In this document: piece by piece, positions 21,904 through 31,524 of the stretch
How positions within the stretch are numbered: the stretch's first letter is position 1
Layout of the letters: each line of letters begins with the position of its first letter
From: Henricia sp. BOLD:AAB3569
Taxonomy: Eukaryota; Echinodermata; Asteroidea; Spinulosida; Echinasteridae
DNA length: 64,000 nt
Assembly (NCBI GenBank): GCA_037783545.1
Contig: JBBELK010000450.1
Coordinates: forward strand, 372,001-436,000
Direction of reading: 5' to 3'
Notes under the pieces: model-generated
The model's database searches: none
Seen by the model: only the letters and a program-made list of their open reading frames with translations
What the model was told of the DNA's origin: nothing
Translations under genes and position numbers: made by a program

Positions 21904-22821
21904 GACCAATTTCATAAAGCTGTTTAGCAGAAAAAATTGCTTGCTTTATAAAATGGGTTTTCTTGCTAATACACAAGTTGACATACAATTTTTATTATAT
22001 ACCTCATGCGTAGATTCCAGTCATCTGATTGGTTAAAAGTGGGGGCATTGAATCGACTAGACCCGGCGCGTATGCCAACTGGTCAATAGTCTTTGCCATG
22101 CCCCGGGCATAGTCATTTAGCGGGTTCCGGACGCGCGCATTACATGTGTTAGCATATAGCTAGTTGTGCACCAACTATGCAGCTGGGCATAGTCATTTAG
22201 CGGGTTCCGGACGCGCGCATTACATGTGTTAGCATAGCTATAGCTGTGCACCAACTATGCAGCTGGGCGCTTCACGTAAACATTCATCAGGACGGTAATG
22301 GCGGAATCTCGACGTCATTTTGTCATCTGTCGTAGATGATGAAGTCCTTAAGAAATTAAGAGAAGTGGCCTACAGTGAAAACTGTGTCAGGTGAAATGTG
22401 CTACTAAAGTGCCAGGTGATTATGCTACAATGTTTGCTGTAAATATACAACTTTTCCGCCGTAGACCAGCTTCGGAAATCGAAACGCAAAGGACCACTGT
22501 CATGACTGTATATGATGTCTCGTTACTTTTAACCAACCAGATGACAACAATCTACACATTCGGTATATAAAACAAATATTGACTGCTGTTTATTCGGGTC
22601 ATGGTTAAGATTATAGGCCCTCGGTGATCTCGAAGCCATGACTATGCCCCTCGGCTTCCGCCTCGGGGCATAGTCATGGCTTCGAGATCACCTTGGGCCT
22701 ATAATCTTAACCATGCCCCTCATTGCAGTCAATATTTGTATACTATTTACCCATTTCTAAAAAAGCAGAAAATGTTTGGATTAAGCAAATTTTTCTGCTA
22801 AACAGCTTTATGAAATGGGCC
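21904..22821. mobile_element. 0.9-kb TIR element (CCATTTCATAAAGCTGTTTAGCA ends)
   Basis: The left end CAATTTCATAAAGCTGTTTA and the inverted right end CCATTTCATAAAGCTGTTTA bound it. Inside are an 80-bp tandem duplication (22,105-22,184 and 22,185-22,264) and a long palindrome (22,572-22,741) centred in CCTCGGCTTCCGCCTCGG, whose arms include GGTGATCTCGAAGCCATGAC. No coding frame. A smaller relative by terminus style is at 45,842-46,061. Confidence 0.8.
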
Positions 22822-23639
22822 CCTGTTAAAACTAACGATAACACGTAACACACACATAATTGTGAGTCACCCGGCCATTGTCACTCGAACAATCTTGTAT
22901 ACAGAGTCGTATAGGCAACGGAACACATGTACATGTATATATAGTTTGCTTTCTTGAATTTTGTTTCGGCTTTAGTAATGAGGCAGTAGGCCTAGTTTCA
23001 AATCTGTACGTACTGCTATGGTTCAACTAAAATTACACCGTGGCAACGGCAATAAAAGTAGGCTCAGGTCTACAACAATTGTTTCCCCAAAATTAATACA
23101 GCAGGCCTATTAAAAAAAAACTTTAAAAGTTTAGTATAAAGAACATGAACAAAAAATTGATATATTTTCTACTTGTTAATTAGGGGGCCTATTATATTGA
23201 TGGAAAGGAGAGTGCGAGTATACATTTTTTTATGCTTATAATTTTTGGGGACATGCTTTTCCGGATGTAAACTTTATAAAGTAATAATTTCAAAAAAGAA
23301 TTAGAAATAACCACTAATTTTTAAAATTCCCCCTCCCGAACACTCTGTACTTGTAGCTGTGACTCTTAGATTTAGAAGTGTTTAGACCATGATCCAGCTT
23401 GAAAAAAATGTAATAAATAAATAAATCACTGAAATAAATAATGAATTACTTGAGTTTTAATTACATGTACCCAAATTAAAGCTGAAACTTTTTACAACTT
23501 AATAATGCAAAAACCTTTTTTTAACTTATCACATCATCACATACTACATTGTACATGTAGTATAGGTCTATACCTGTACCTGATGACCTGTGTTTGAAAA
23601 TGTTTATTTTTGTAGTTTTACCGGGATATCAATTTTTAG

Positions 23640-23864
23640 GTTACCCAGGACTCCATGTTTCTGTCTGATGACAGAAACACAGCCATCTTCCCGGATGAGA
23701 GTGGGAATTACTCTGTGCATCTGCTGACAGACAAAGCCCACTATGAAGTAAATGGTGACACAACTGGTCCCATGACCCAACCCCAACAACCTCCGAGTCC
23801 GGCAAGGGTCAAGACCCCACCGCTGTACTGGGAGGAACCAGGAATGCATTTTTCCTTGCTGTAG
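23640..23864 (+). CDS. Putative internal or terminal exon of an unrecognised protein
   Basis: After a good acceptor (AATTTTTAG) an open frame reads VTQDSMFLSDDRNTAIFP to KAHYEVNGD, then a Pro/Gln-rich tail. The first 45 codons look like real protein: mixed composition and many acidic residues. From about 23,805 the frame enters the repeat also found at 17,704 and stops at 23,862, so the original exon end is probably lost. Phase 0 at the acceptor fits the donor of the exon at 16,722. I do not recognise the domain. It may be the remnant of a gene carried by the 9-kb structure. Confidence 0.35.
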   Translation, partial: VTQDSMFLSDDRNTAIFPDESGNYSVHLLTDKAHYEVNGDTTGPMTQPQQPPSPARVKTPPLYWEEPGMHFSLL

Positions 23865-24787
23865 TTTCTCATGACCAAAAGTATCGAGGCCGTCCCAGTA
23901 ATGAAGGGGCAGCATGTACTTTAAAATAACGAATTAGTCTTAGGCCTGGGCGGCCTAGGTTCTAAAAATAAAATAAAATAAATAAATAAATGCAAAAGCA
24001 ATGTTTACAAAAATGGTACATGGAATTCCTTTTATCATTCAGCAGACTAGGGGCTACGGGCGTGCCCTATTTGAACACCCCCCCCCCCCCCCCCCGCCCC
24101 CACCCCCTCCCCCCGCCCCCACCCCCTCCCCTGCCTAAAGGCTTAGGCCTAAGCTAAGTAAATGTCAATCATGACTCGACTCATGTCTCATGTCTTGTAC
24201 GATATTAACCGGCCTCTGATTAAAATTTTACTGTATACGCACCTGAAAAATGCGGCTTATTTTGCCCGTTGTCATATCATCGTCTCTCAGGGACAATCTC
24301 TTGCTACCTCTAAAGAGCACGAACGTCTCCATCTTTGTTGTAAAATTTCTAGAAAAAAGTTGAACTTGCTAAGTATAGAGTGCGCGCCAAAATGCAGCGG
24401 GCCCGCGCGCCCTCAACGATACAAAAAAAGTTTTCTTTTCCGGAAACAACCGAGACACTTTTGACAACTCGGCCGCACTCGGATTTCGTTGCGCCCAGCT
24501 GGTAAGGTTTTGTTTTTCCTTTTTTCCTTTTTAAAGATTAGAAAACGGCAAACGGTAAAGGGTTTGTTTTTCCTTTTTCTTGATAACGATTCAAAAAACG
24601 GTAAAACGATAAAGGGTTTGTTTTTCCTTTTTTGCTTTTACGAATTCAAAAAAGGTACTTAGTAAAGGGTTTGTTTTTCCTTTTTCTTTATAAAGATTAC
24701 AAATTGGTAAACGGTAAAGGGTTAGTTTTTCCTTTTTCTTTATACTATTTTAAAACGGTAATTGATTGGACGGTATGTACACGGATC
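23802..24787. repeat. Right inverted arm
   Basis: Inverse of the left arm: 23,802-23,925 matches 17,637-17,760, and 23,937-24,500 matches 16,455-17,000. The outer minisatellite is shorter and the segment 16,180-16,440 is missing. It contains a poly-C run near 24,080-24,130 where the left arm has poly-G, and an antisense copy of the 30-codon exon. Confidence 0.75.
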
Positions 24788-25277
24788 CCCAACGCCTTGA
24801 TGGTTCTGCATTCAGCCAGCGAAACTCATTACAGTAATAGGAAACCACCCCAGCGTGAGCTGAGATTTCATTGGTCGACGCACGATAGGTAATTATGTTT
24901 GAAAAACTCTATGATCTGCGATCCCCAGTTTGTTCATCCGAGGCAGTATTAAGAGCTCCCACAAATCATTCAGGAAAGCTGTCATATTACGACCATTGTC
25001 CCCCAGAAGTGTAATCAAATACGTAAACAGAAAAGCACAATAAATACTACGAACCCGAGAATATTTGTTGATTTCGTCCATCGATCATGCCACGGTTCTC
25101 GTAACATGGAGGACGACATGACATGCATAATGCACGCTTCGCGGCATGATTACGTGCTACTCATGAAGCTCTTGATTGGCTCAAGACAAATGTTTAATAT
25201 TCATACCTTGCATACCCGCATATCCAAAGCCCGCCCATTTTCGGCCAAAACTGGCCGAACAAATTAAAGAAAGACAT

Positions 25278-25496
25278 GGGGCGGTCGGGTTGGCGTACGG
25301 GTTCTTTCCTCGCCTTTCACCTCTGGGGTCCCGGGTTCGAATCCGGGGCGTGTATGTGGATTGGGTTTGCAGTCCCTACTTGACCGCGTTGATAATATAG
25401 TATAGTTAAAGCTGAAACCGTATAGTTGATGGCATAAAGGGCCTCAGTTGCCGAAGATGCCATAAAATATACAACAACAACAACAACAACAACAAC
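25278..25496 (+). mobile_element. tRNA-derived SINE, family B, with 12-bp target duplication
   Basis: The 5' part has a polymerase III promoter layout: an A-box-like TGGCGTACGGG and a perfect B box GGTTCGAATCC. The 3' end is a (CAA)n tail. The direct repeat AAAGAAAGACAT flanks it exactly (25,266-25,277 and 25,497-25,508). At 219 bp it looks complete. It is unlike the other SINE family in body and tail. Confidence 0.92.
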
Positions 25497-25699
25497 AAAG
25501 AAAGACATTAAACCCGGCGGGAGTGCAGACGCGACAAGGCTGTCTTTCGAGCTAGGGCAGGTCGTACGCAGCTAGTGCTGTATGTACGCAGCCAGTGTGT
25601 TGCCGTACGGGTTGGTAGTCGTGATCGCACGGTGGCTCGTTTTGATGCCGTGTGCAGTTTGCATGCGCTAGACCCAATATTCTCTCTTACAGCAAAAAA

Positions 25700-25891
25700 C
25701 CTGGAGACGGCCTTGGACAAGGCTACTGGTAAAGCGATAACTGGACTATTGACCGTTTTTATTAATTTTAAGCTTTTGTGGTTAATTACGGGACATTTTG
25801 ACAATCTTTTTCACAAGGACCATTACAAAATTATTGTCAAGGATGCTGTATCACTATTACGTAAACAGTAGGCCGGTGTGTACAGGTACCT
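25700..25891 (+). mobile_element. TTAA element with CACACCGGC end, copy 3 (right end only)
   Basis: From ACTGGTAAAGCG to GGCCGGTGTGTACAGGTACC-TTTAA it matches the last 190 bp of 27,089-28,944. The sequence to its left (25,510-25,700) is not shared. Confidence 0.7.
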
Positions 25892-25895
25892 TTAA

Positions 25896-27084
25896 ACTGT
25901 GGGTTCTCAGTACTGGTACAACACGGCGATACGCGATAAGCCAACACGGGGGAGTGGGGGGAATCAAAGCCCGAACTCGAGGCCATTGTTTAAGAAACTT
26001 CCTCAATGCAGCCGTGTCCGAATTATATGGCTACGTCTTGAAATTATACACACGCCGTAAACTCACGCGAATTCAAAAAGCCTAGCCATTATAGCGAAAG
26101 AGCGCCACCTAGCGGCACGTTTCGACGTCCAGTCTGGAGTCCACCGTGTTTGCGTTAGTATAATATGACTACATGTAAATAACAAGGAGATCAGTCTTTT
26201 CTGAGAAGGTTACAGGTACAGGTGCAAAGGCGAAGTCACTTTACCATGTTTACTGAGGTTTAAACTACTTATTTGCCGCACAAAAACCTGTAGTTTACCT
26301 TCGAGATATATGTGAGTGAGTGAGAGGTATAAATTCCGTTGGTATGAATTCCGTTTACTGGTCGCCACGGAGACGCCGTGTGTTAACACAATGTCAATGG
26401 TTAAGATAGGGGACTTGGGAAAAAAAATTCAAAGTTCGATTTTGATTGAAAATTCCCTCTCACATTACAGATTATTTTATGTTAATTCTAAAACAGCATT
26501 TATCGCATAAATTGAGCAAGCGGTAGCCGAGATATACGTCTTAGGAATCGGCCATTATCCCGCGAAATCGTGCGTGTAAACTGATAAGGAGAGAGCTTGA
26601 AGAATGCGATGCAGTATGAAGCGGCCACAGTGACATATTATTGCGCCAAGCCAACGAAGATATCTTCAACTCCAAGTCGGATGCGCTTGGCTTTGTTTTC
26701 AGCTGATTTTCCTCACTTTCACGTGGGCATGACTTATTAAATTCGATCGGTATTCATGGAAGATACACCACAAAGAAACAAAATGCATACAACTTATTCA
26801 TCCATCACGAAAAAAGCGACAAATCCCCATAACCGGTATTTGTTTTTATGCTACGCGTATGGAGGCCGATATCCGTTAATTACGCGTATGAAAACGTGTG
26901 TACTTCGGTTACGCATCACGAGAAGCGCATGGAGTCTTGACGTATCTGTATCGGTATCCGTGACGGTGCGAAACCTCCCTAATATGCACACGTGAGGGCG
27001 CGCGACGTCTTTGTCTATGTGTAAGCTCACATTTATGCCTGGAATGAAGACTACGCACTCGACAACGTGTGCAAGACGGAGCCG
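25896..27084. other. Gene-free stretch
   Basis: No gene, RNA or bounded repeat could be supported. Short open frames only. Confidence 0.5.
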
Positions 27085-27088
27085 TTAA

Positions 27089-28944
27089 AGGAACACACCG
27101 GCTTTGTTGGGCTATTTTGGGCTCGAAATAGACCCATACATTATTCTGAAGCGCCTTCGAGAGTAAATTAGATCGTGTCAATTCAACGAGCTTTTGGACC
27201 TGACCATCACGGATTGAAATGAAATTTAGTGTGCTGATAGGACTCCTTGAGAAACCCCGAGAACTGAAATTTTATGTAATTCGGTCAATTAACTTTTGAG
27301 ATACGGGTCAACGAACTTTTGACTAATTAGCATGACATGCTATGTTTGGACAATTATATCTCTAAAATTAATGGACCTACAGAGATAAACTTTACATCAT
27401 TTTAAAGCTCTTGAAATGGCCTTCATTTTATAAAATAACATCAAACTTGTATTTCGTACCACAAAAAAAGTTATTCACATGTGAATTTATAACCTTTGAC
27501 CTTGATTTGCAAAAATGCGTATTTGTCAAAATGCGTAATTTTGTTTTATTTGTTTGCTTAAGATGTAAGGAACATTTCCAGAAAGATTTGGGATGGGCAC
27601 TCTTACAGTTTTTGAGCTACGATAATTTTAACATTGAATAACACGTAAATACCATGTAAATACCATGTAAATAACATGTAACTGTGTATGTACATGTGCT
27701 GTACATGGTATTTACATGGTAATTACATGTTATTTAATGTTAAAATTATCGTAGCTCAAAAACTGTAAGAGTGCCCATCCCAAATCTTTCTGGAAATGTT
27801 CCTTACATCTTAAGCAAACAAATAAAACAAAATTACGCATTTTGACAAATACGCATTTTTGCAAATCAAGGTCAAAGGTTATAAATTCACATAACTTTTT
27901 TGTGAGACGAGATACAATTTTGATGTTATTTTATAGAATGAAGGCCATTGCAAGAGCTTTAAAATGACGTAAAGTTTATCTCTGTAGGTCCATTACTTTT
28001 AGAGATATAATTGTCCAAACATAGCAGGTCATGCTAATTAGTCCAAAGTTCGTTGACCCGTATCTCAAAAATTAATTGACCGGATTACATAAAATTTTAG
28101 TTCTCGGAGTTTCTCAAGGAGTCCTATCAGCACACTAAATTTCATTTCAATCCGAGATGGTCAGGTCCAAAAGCTCGTTGAATTGACACGGAATGACCCA
28201 GATATATCCTAAAAAGACGCCGTCAAATTTGGCCGTTTTTGAGCACTTTTGAAAAATTCAAGGTCACATGACTTTTCGGAACCAAATTATGGTTCCGAAA
28301 AGTCACGTGGTCTTGTGAGTTAGTTGTATTTCCAGCCGTATAAAAGTTTGTTACTGCAGAACTGCACCAAATTTAACTCTGATTTCCCCCCAATATTTAT
28401 AAGTAATTGACAAAAGAGACTATTTATACAGGTATGAAACAAAGTTAAACATAAGTATGAAAATTCGAACATAATTGTTTGTTTCGAGAGTCCGGAGAAC
28501 GGGAGCGAGCGCGTGCTACGGCAGGCTACCGTGGAGTGTAGGATATTTGCCCCGCGCAGCACGGCAAATAGCCTGAGTGCACACACACACGGGCGTGTTG
28601 CTTCGGTGTACGTTCGTGAAGAAAAAACATGATGCCAACTCCTCAAAAGAAAACGGAAATTCCTATTCGGTCGTCCGGGCTGTCCAGTGAAATCGTGAGC
28701 AGAAAATTGGAGATATCCTGAGCAGGAGAAGAGCGAATCGTTTGTGACAAAGTCGTGAGGCTCGCGCGTAGTTGCAACGGCTGGTAAAGCGTATTACCTG
28801 TCTTTTGACCGTTTTTGTTAATTTTGCACTTCTTTAGTAAATTACGGGATATTTTGATGATCTTTTTTCACAACGACCATCAAAAAAGTATTGTCAATGC
28901 TGCTACATCACTAAATCATGTAAACAGTAGGCCGGTGTGTACCT
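27089..28944. mobile_element. TTAA element with CACACCGGC ends, copy 2 (complete ends, interrupted)
   Basis: TTAA at 27,085 and 28,945 border the ends AGGAACACACCGGC and GCCGGTGTGTACCT (inverted). Copy 1 at 14,111 lines up with it on both sides of the palindrome at 27,174-28,190, so that palindrome is an insertion or internal expansion. Also contains the TTCGGAACCAAATTATGGTT hairpin near 28,280. No transposase; piggyBac-like by target and end sequence. Confidence 0.85.
27174..28190. repeat. 1.0-kb near-perfect palindrome
   Basis: From CGTGTCAATTCAACGAGCTT at 27,174 to its inverse ending at 28,190, the two 500-bp arms match almost base for base with a centre near 27,682. The spacer is under 50 bp and rich in TACATG/CATGTA. 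Such structures are foldback (full-length inverted) elements. A 76-codon frame and its mirror arise from the symmetry and are not genes. Confidence 0.9.
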
Positions 28945-29084
28945 TTAATCATTTTTGTGTTCTAAAAATAACAAGCAAGGGGAATGTTTTCCTTAATGAA
29001 ATTTGGCACAAACACAAAGCTATGACCGTCGTCCCGAGCAAACCGATAACCCAGTATGCCTCCTTTTTCCGATGCAATAGTAGG

Positions 29085-29300
29085 CTGAATATTTATCTTG
29101 GCTTGTTGTTTCACTCAAGGACCTGTGTAGTGGTTATGCCTGACAAGGTTTGGGTGAGTCCCAGGGGGAATTAGTGTGTCACGGGGAGAAAATGACACAT
29201 TTTGATTTCAATGTTTTGAGATATGTTCATGTTGACAAGGTCCCTCAGCCCTAATACAGAAGACCACATGATAAAGTTAGGGCTATGGTAACCTCAGCTA
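29085..29300 (+). repeat. Diverged half of the 9-bp-TSD foldback element seen at 54,957
   Basis: CTCAAGGACCTG(T/C)GTAGTGG, ATGCCTGACAAG and TGGGTGAGTCCCAGGGGG match the right arm of 54,957-55,725, ending in a similar CTCAGCTAGGT. Only one arm is present here. Confidence 0.7.
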
Positions 29301-29387
29301 GGTAAAAGTATCGTTCCAAGTCTTTGCACAAAAAAAAAAGTTGGTGAAACGGTTTCATAAAGTGGCGCACACGTACATGATGGAAAA

Positions 29388-29615
29388 GGTTCGAGATGTC
29401 TTGGGTACGAGTTGTCCTGGGTACGAGACGTCTTGGGTACGAGTTGACCAGGGTATCTTTTTTGGGGTTTGAGTTGTCCCGGGTTTGAGTTTTCCCGGGT
29501 TTTAGTTGTCCCGGGTTTAAGTTGTCCCGGGTTTTAGTTGTCCCGGGTTTGAGTTGTCCCGGGTTTGAGTTGTCCCAGGTTCGAGTTGTCCCAGGTTCGA
29601 GTTGTCTCGTTACCT
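29388..29615 (+). repeat. 16-bp minisatellite, GAGTTGTCCCGGGTTT
   Basis: About 13 imperfect units of GAGTTGTCCCGGGTTT, starting as GTACGAGTTGTCCTGG variants. The apparent 105-codon frame follows from 3 x 16 = 48 bp periodicity. Confidence 0.9.
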
Positions 29616-29639
29616 ATGGAACAGGCTACTTCCACATCG

Positions 29640-29790
29640 AAACAGGTCAACTCGTACGCGAACCAACTCGTACGCATGCCAACTCATACGCAAGTTGGTC
29701 AACTCGTACACGTGCCAACCTGTACACATACCAACTCGTATACGCACCAACTCCTACGCGCACCAACTCGTACTCATTGTTTTTTAAACA
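29640..29790 (+). repeat. 16-bp minisatellite, CAACTCGTACGCACAC-like
   Basis: About nine units of CAACTCGTACGC(A/G)(T/A)GC. The core CAACTCGTAC is the reverse complement of GTACGAGTTG, the first units of the neighbouring array, so the two arrays are arranged head to head. Confidence 0.85.
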
Positions 29791-29839
29791 GGATAATACG
29801 TTCATGGTTTCGTACATCATTGTATTCACAAACATTTAA

Positions 29840-29952
29840 ATGATGCCAATTCTAATCTGGACATCTTAGCGAACAAAATGTGAATGTCTTTAAACGAGAT
29901 TGAATAACATACAAATAAATAAGAACCAGAGAAATTGCGTCCTGAGCGAGAA
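29840..29952 (-). repeat. Inverted copy of the repeat at 9,325
   Basis: The reverse complement matches 9,325-9,425 (CAGGACGCAATTTCTCTGGT and TTCGCTAAGA). No element ends resolved. Confidence 0.65.
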
Positions 29953-30115
29953 ACTTATAAAAAGATATAAAATACAAGGGAAAAAAAGTTGGTTCATTGA
30001 ATTTCTTTAAATGAATATCCAAAAAAGATTTCTGCCAAAAAAAACAAAAAAACAAACAGCCCAACAACCCAACCCCCTAACAACCCAACAAACAAACAAA
30101 CAAAAAGACCGTCCA

Positions 30116-31218
30116 GGGCTACTTCCAAATACTGAAAGTATAGGCTGGTTTTGATACGATATGCTTAAAAGGCCTATACTTTCAAAATCGTTGCTCAAAA
30201 CGTAATCTTTAAGCAAGTCTTTTTACAGGAAATTGCAATGACTTTTCACTCGTAAAGTTGCCATGCGGGTCACTTTGACAAAAAGCCTTTTGGTGGTAAT
30301 TTGGAGTGAATCCTCCCTTCACTGACCGCACAGTGGCGCGCTAAAACAAATCCCCCCCTCGTCCAAAAATTGTACGTGCTGGGTCGGAACTCCGGGTAGT
30401 CTGGTGCTTGACTCTGTTATACGCGAGCGCCATAGCGCAGAGGCAGGACTCTAGGATATAATATCGAATTTGGTAATCTCAGGGTATTTTTTTCATATAC
30501 ATTGAACAAATATTTAAAGGAAATTACCTCATAAAATCAACAGATCATCAAATTTTGAGATATACTTTCCACTTGCACTTTTGTCGCAAATGTTGCTTTT
30601 CTGTAGTGGCTTTTCTGTAGAAAAATCAAATTTTCTCTTTAAAAAATTGCTTTCAGTAAGTGCACAAGATAACCATTCACGCACGCGCACAGCGCCCTCT
30701 GTAATTTTGTGCATTACTTTATGCAGTAATTTTAATGCAACATTTCCGACAGAAGTGCAAGTGATATCTTAGAATTAAATGATCTGTTGAGGAAAGAATT
30801 CCTAACTCGGACGTCACTATTTTTTCCTTAAAATGACTTATTAAGCCTCAATAAATGCAAATCTAAATGAAACAACGTTATTTGGAGGGGAAAAAATATG
30901 AAAATTTTACTAGGAATTTTTCTGAGTTGGCCCATAGGTTTAACGCAGGAGGGCTTATATATGTGACGTCCGACATGTAAATTCTTTCCAAACGAAGGAT
31001 TGTACACACATTTTAAGAGTACTACGAACACTACTCTATGTAAAATGTGTGGAGATTTTGATTTCTAACCTAAAATCACACAGTCATGTAATAGAACTTG
31101 GTTAAAGATTCCGTTTAGAGCCACGAATGGGAAGAGAGAAAAATTGTATTGTCCTGAAAGTATAGGCCCATTAGAATGTCCTTTCGGGGGCTATACTTTC
31201 AGCTATCTGGAAGTAGGA
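30116..31218. mobile_element. 1.1-kb TIR element upstream of AIMP1, GGCTACTTCCAAATACTGAA ends
   Basis: GGCTACTTCCAAATACTGAA at the left and its inverse (TTCAGCTATCTGGAAGTAGG) at the right make imperfect terminal repeats. Next to each end is a hairpin of CTGAAAGTATAGGC and its inverse (30,134-30,188 and 31,157-31,202). The interior includes a partial copy of the 20,018 element (30,484-30,775). Non-coding. Confidence 0.6.
30484..30775 (+). repeat. GGTATTTTTTTC element, copy 2 (right end missing)
   Basis: Aligns with 20,018-20,310, including CTTTTGTCGCAAATGTTGCT and CACAAGATAACCATTCACGC. It has an internal duplication of CTTTTCTGTAG and lacks the right terminal repeat. Confidence 0.75.
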
Positions 31219-31370
31219 ACAGGCCTGAAAGGCCAGAAAAAGTTTAAGTATTTTCAAGGAAATTGTTGAATGTTTTTCACTTCTAAATTTACTTCCCTTT
31301 AAACGGTTTAGTTGTTACTGAGTCGTTATAAGGAGACGAAGTGGCGACCAGTAAATGGAATTATTATTGA

Positions 31371-31464
31371 TGTGCTGTAGTCGATACGTTCGTCCCATCA
31401 TGTCTGTCACTCCATCTGTCGTAAATTGCTGAGAGCAGCGCGCTGAGCAAGCTGATCACATGAT
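31371..31464 (+). pseudogene. Decayed tandem copy of AIMP1 exon 1 (possible uORF)
   Basis: TGCTGTAGTCGATACGTTCG, the ATG and about 60 coding bases are repeated 125 bp upstream of the AIMP1 start with few differences. Here ATG (31,400) reads MSVTPSVVNC and then TGA, against MSVTSSVVNRLEQH in the working copy. There is no splice donor in the copy because the match ends at ATCACATGAT. If transcription starts above it, it forms a 10-codon upstream reading frame in the AIMP1 leader. Confidence 0.8.
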
Positions 31465-31524
31465 AATGTATGCTTACTTCCCAACAGGTTTTTGACGTGC
31501 TGTAGTCGATACGTTCGTCCCATC

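Larger units (their letters stand above)
15694..24787. mobile_element. 9.1-kb structure with long inverted arms (candidate large transposon or inverted duplication)
   Basis: The outer ends are GATCCGTGTACATACCGTCC (15,694) and its exact inverse ending at 24,787. A direct repeat CCCAAC sits immediately outside both ends (15,688-15,693 and 24,788-24,793). The arms are interrupted by indels but are almost identical over several hundred bases, for example 16,460-17,000 against 23,937-24,500. The 6-kb centre carries MITEs, a minisatellite, a pipsqueak-domain fragment and one coding-looking exon. The CCCAAC repeat could be a target duplication; alternatively the right flank CCCAACGCCTTGAT reappears inverted at 14,828-14,841, which would make the left junction a later insertion. 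Family unknown. Confidence 0.65.

Noticed and set aside
27411-27641. 76-codon frame MKWPSFYKITSNLYF...
   Set aside because: Inside the 1-kb palindrome and mirrored in the other arm; no family match and no splice context.
29522-29843. 105- and 92-codon frames with SCPGFEL/RTHTNSYT repeats
   Set aside because: Explained by the 16-bp minisatellites.
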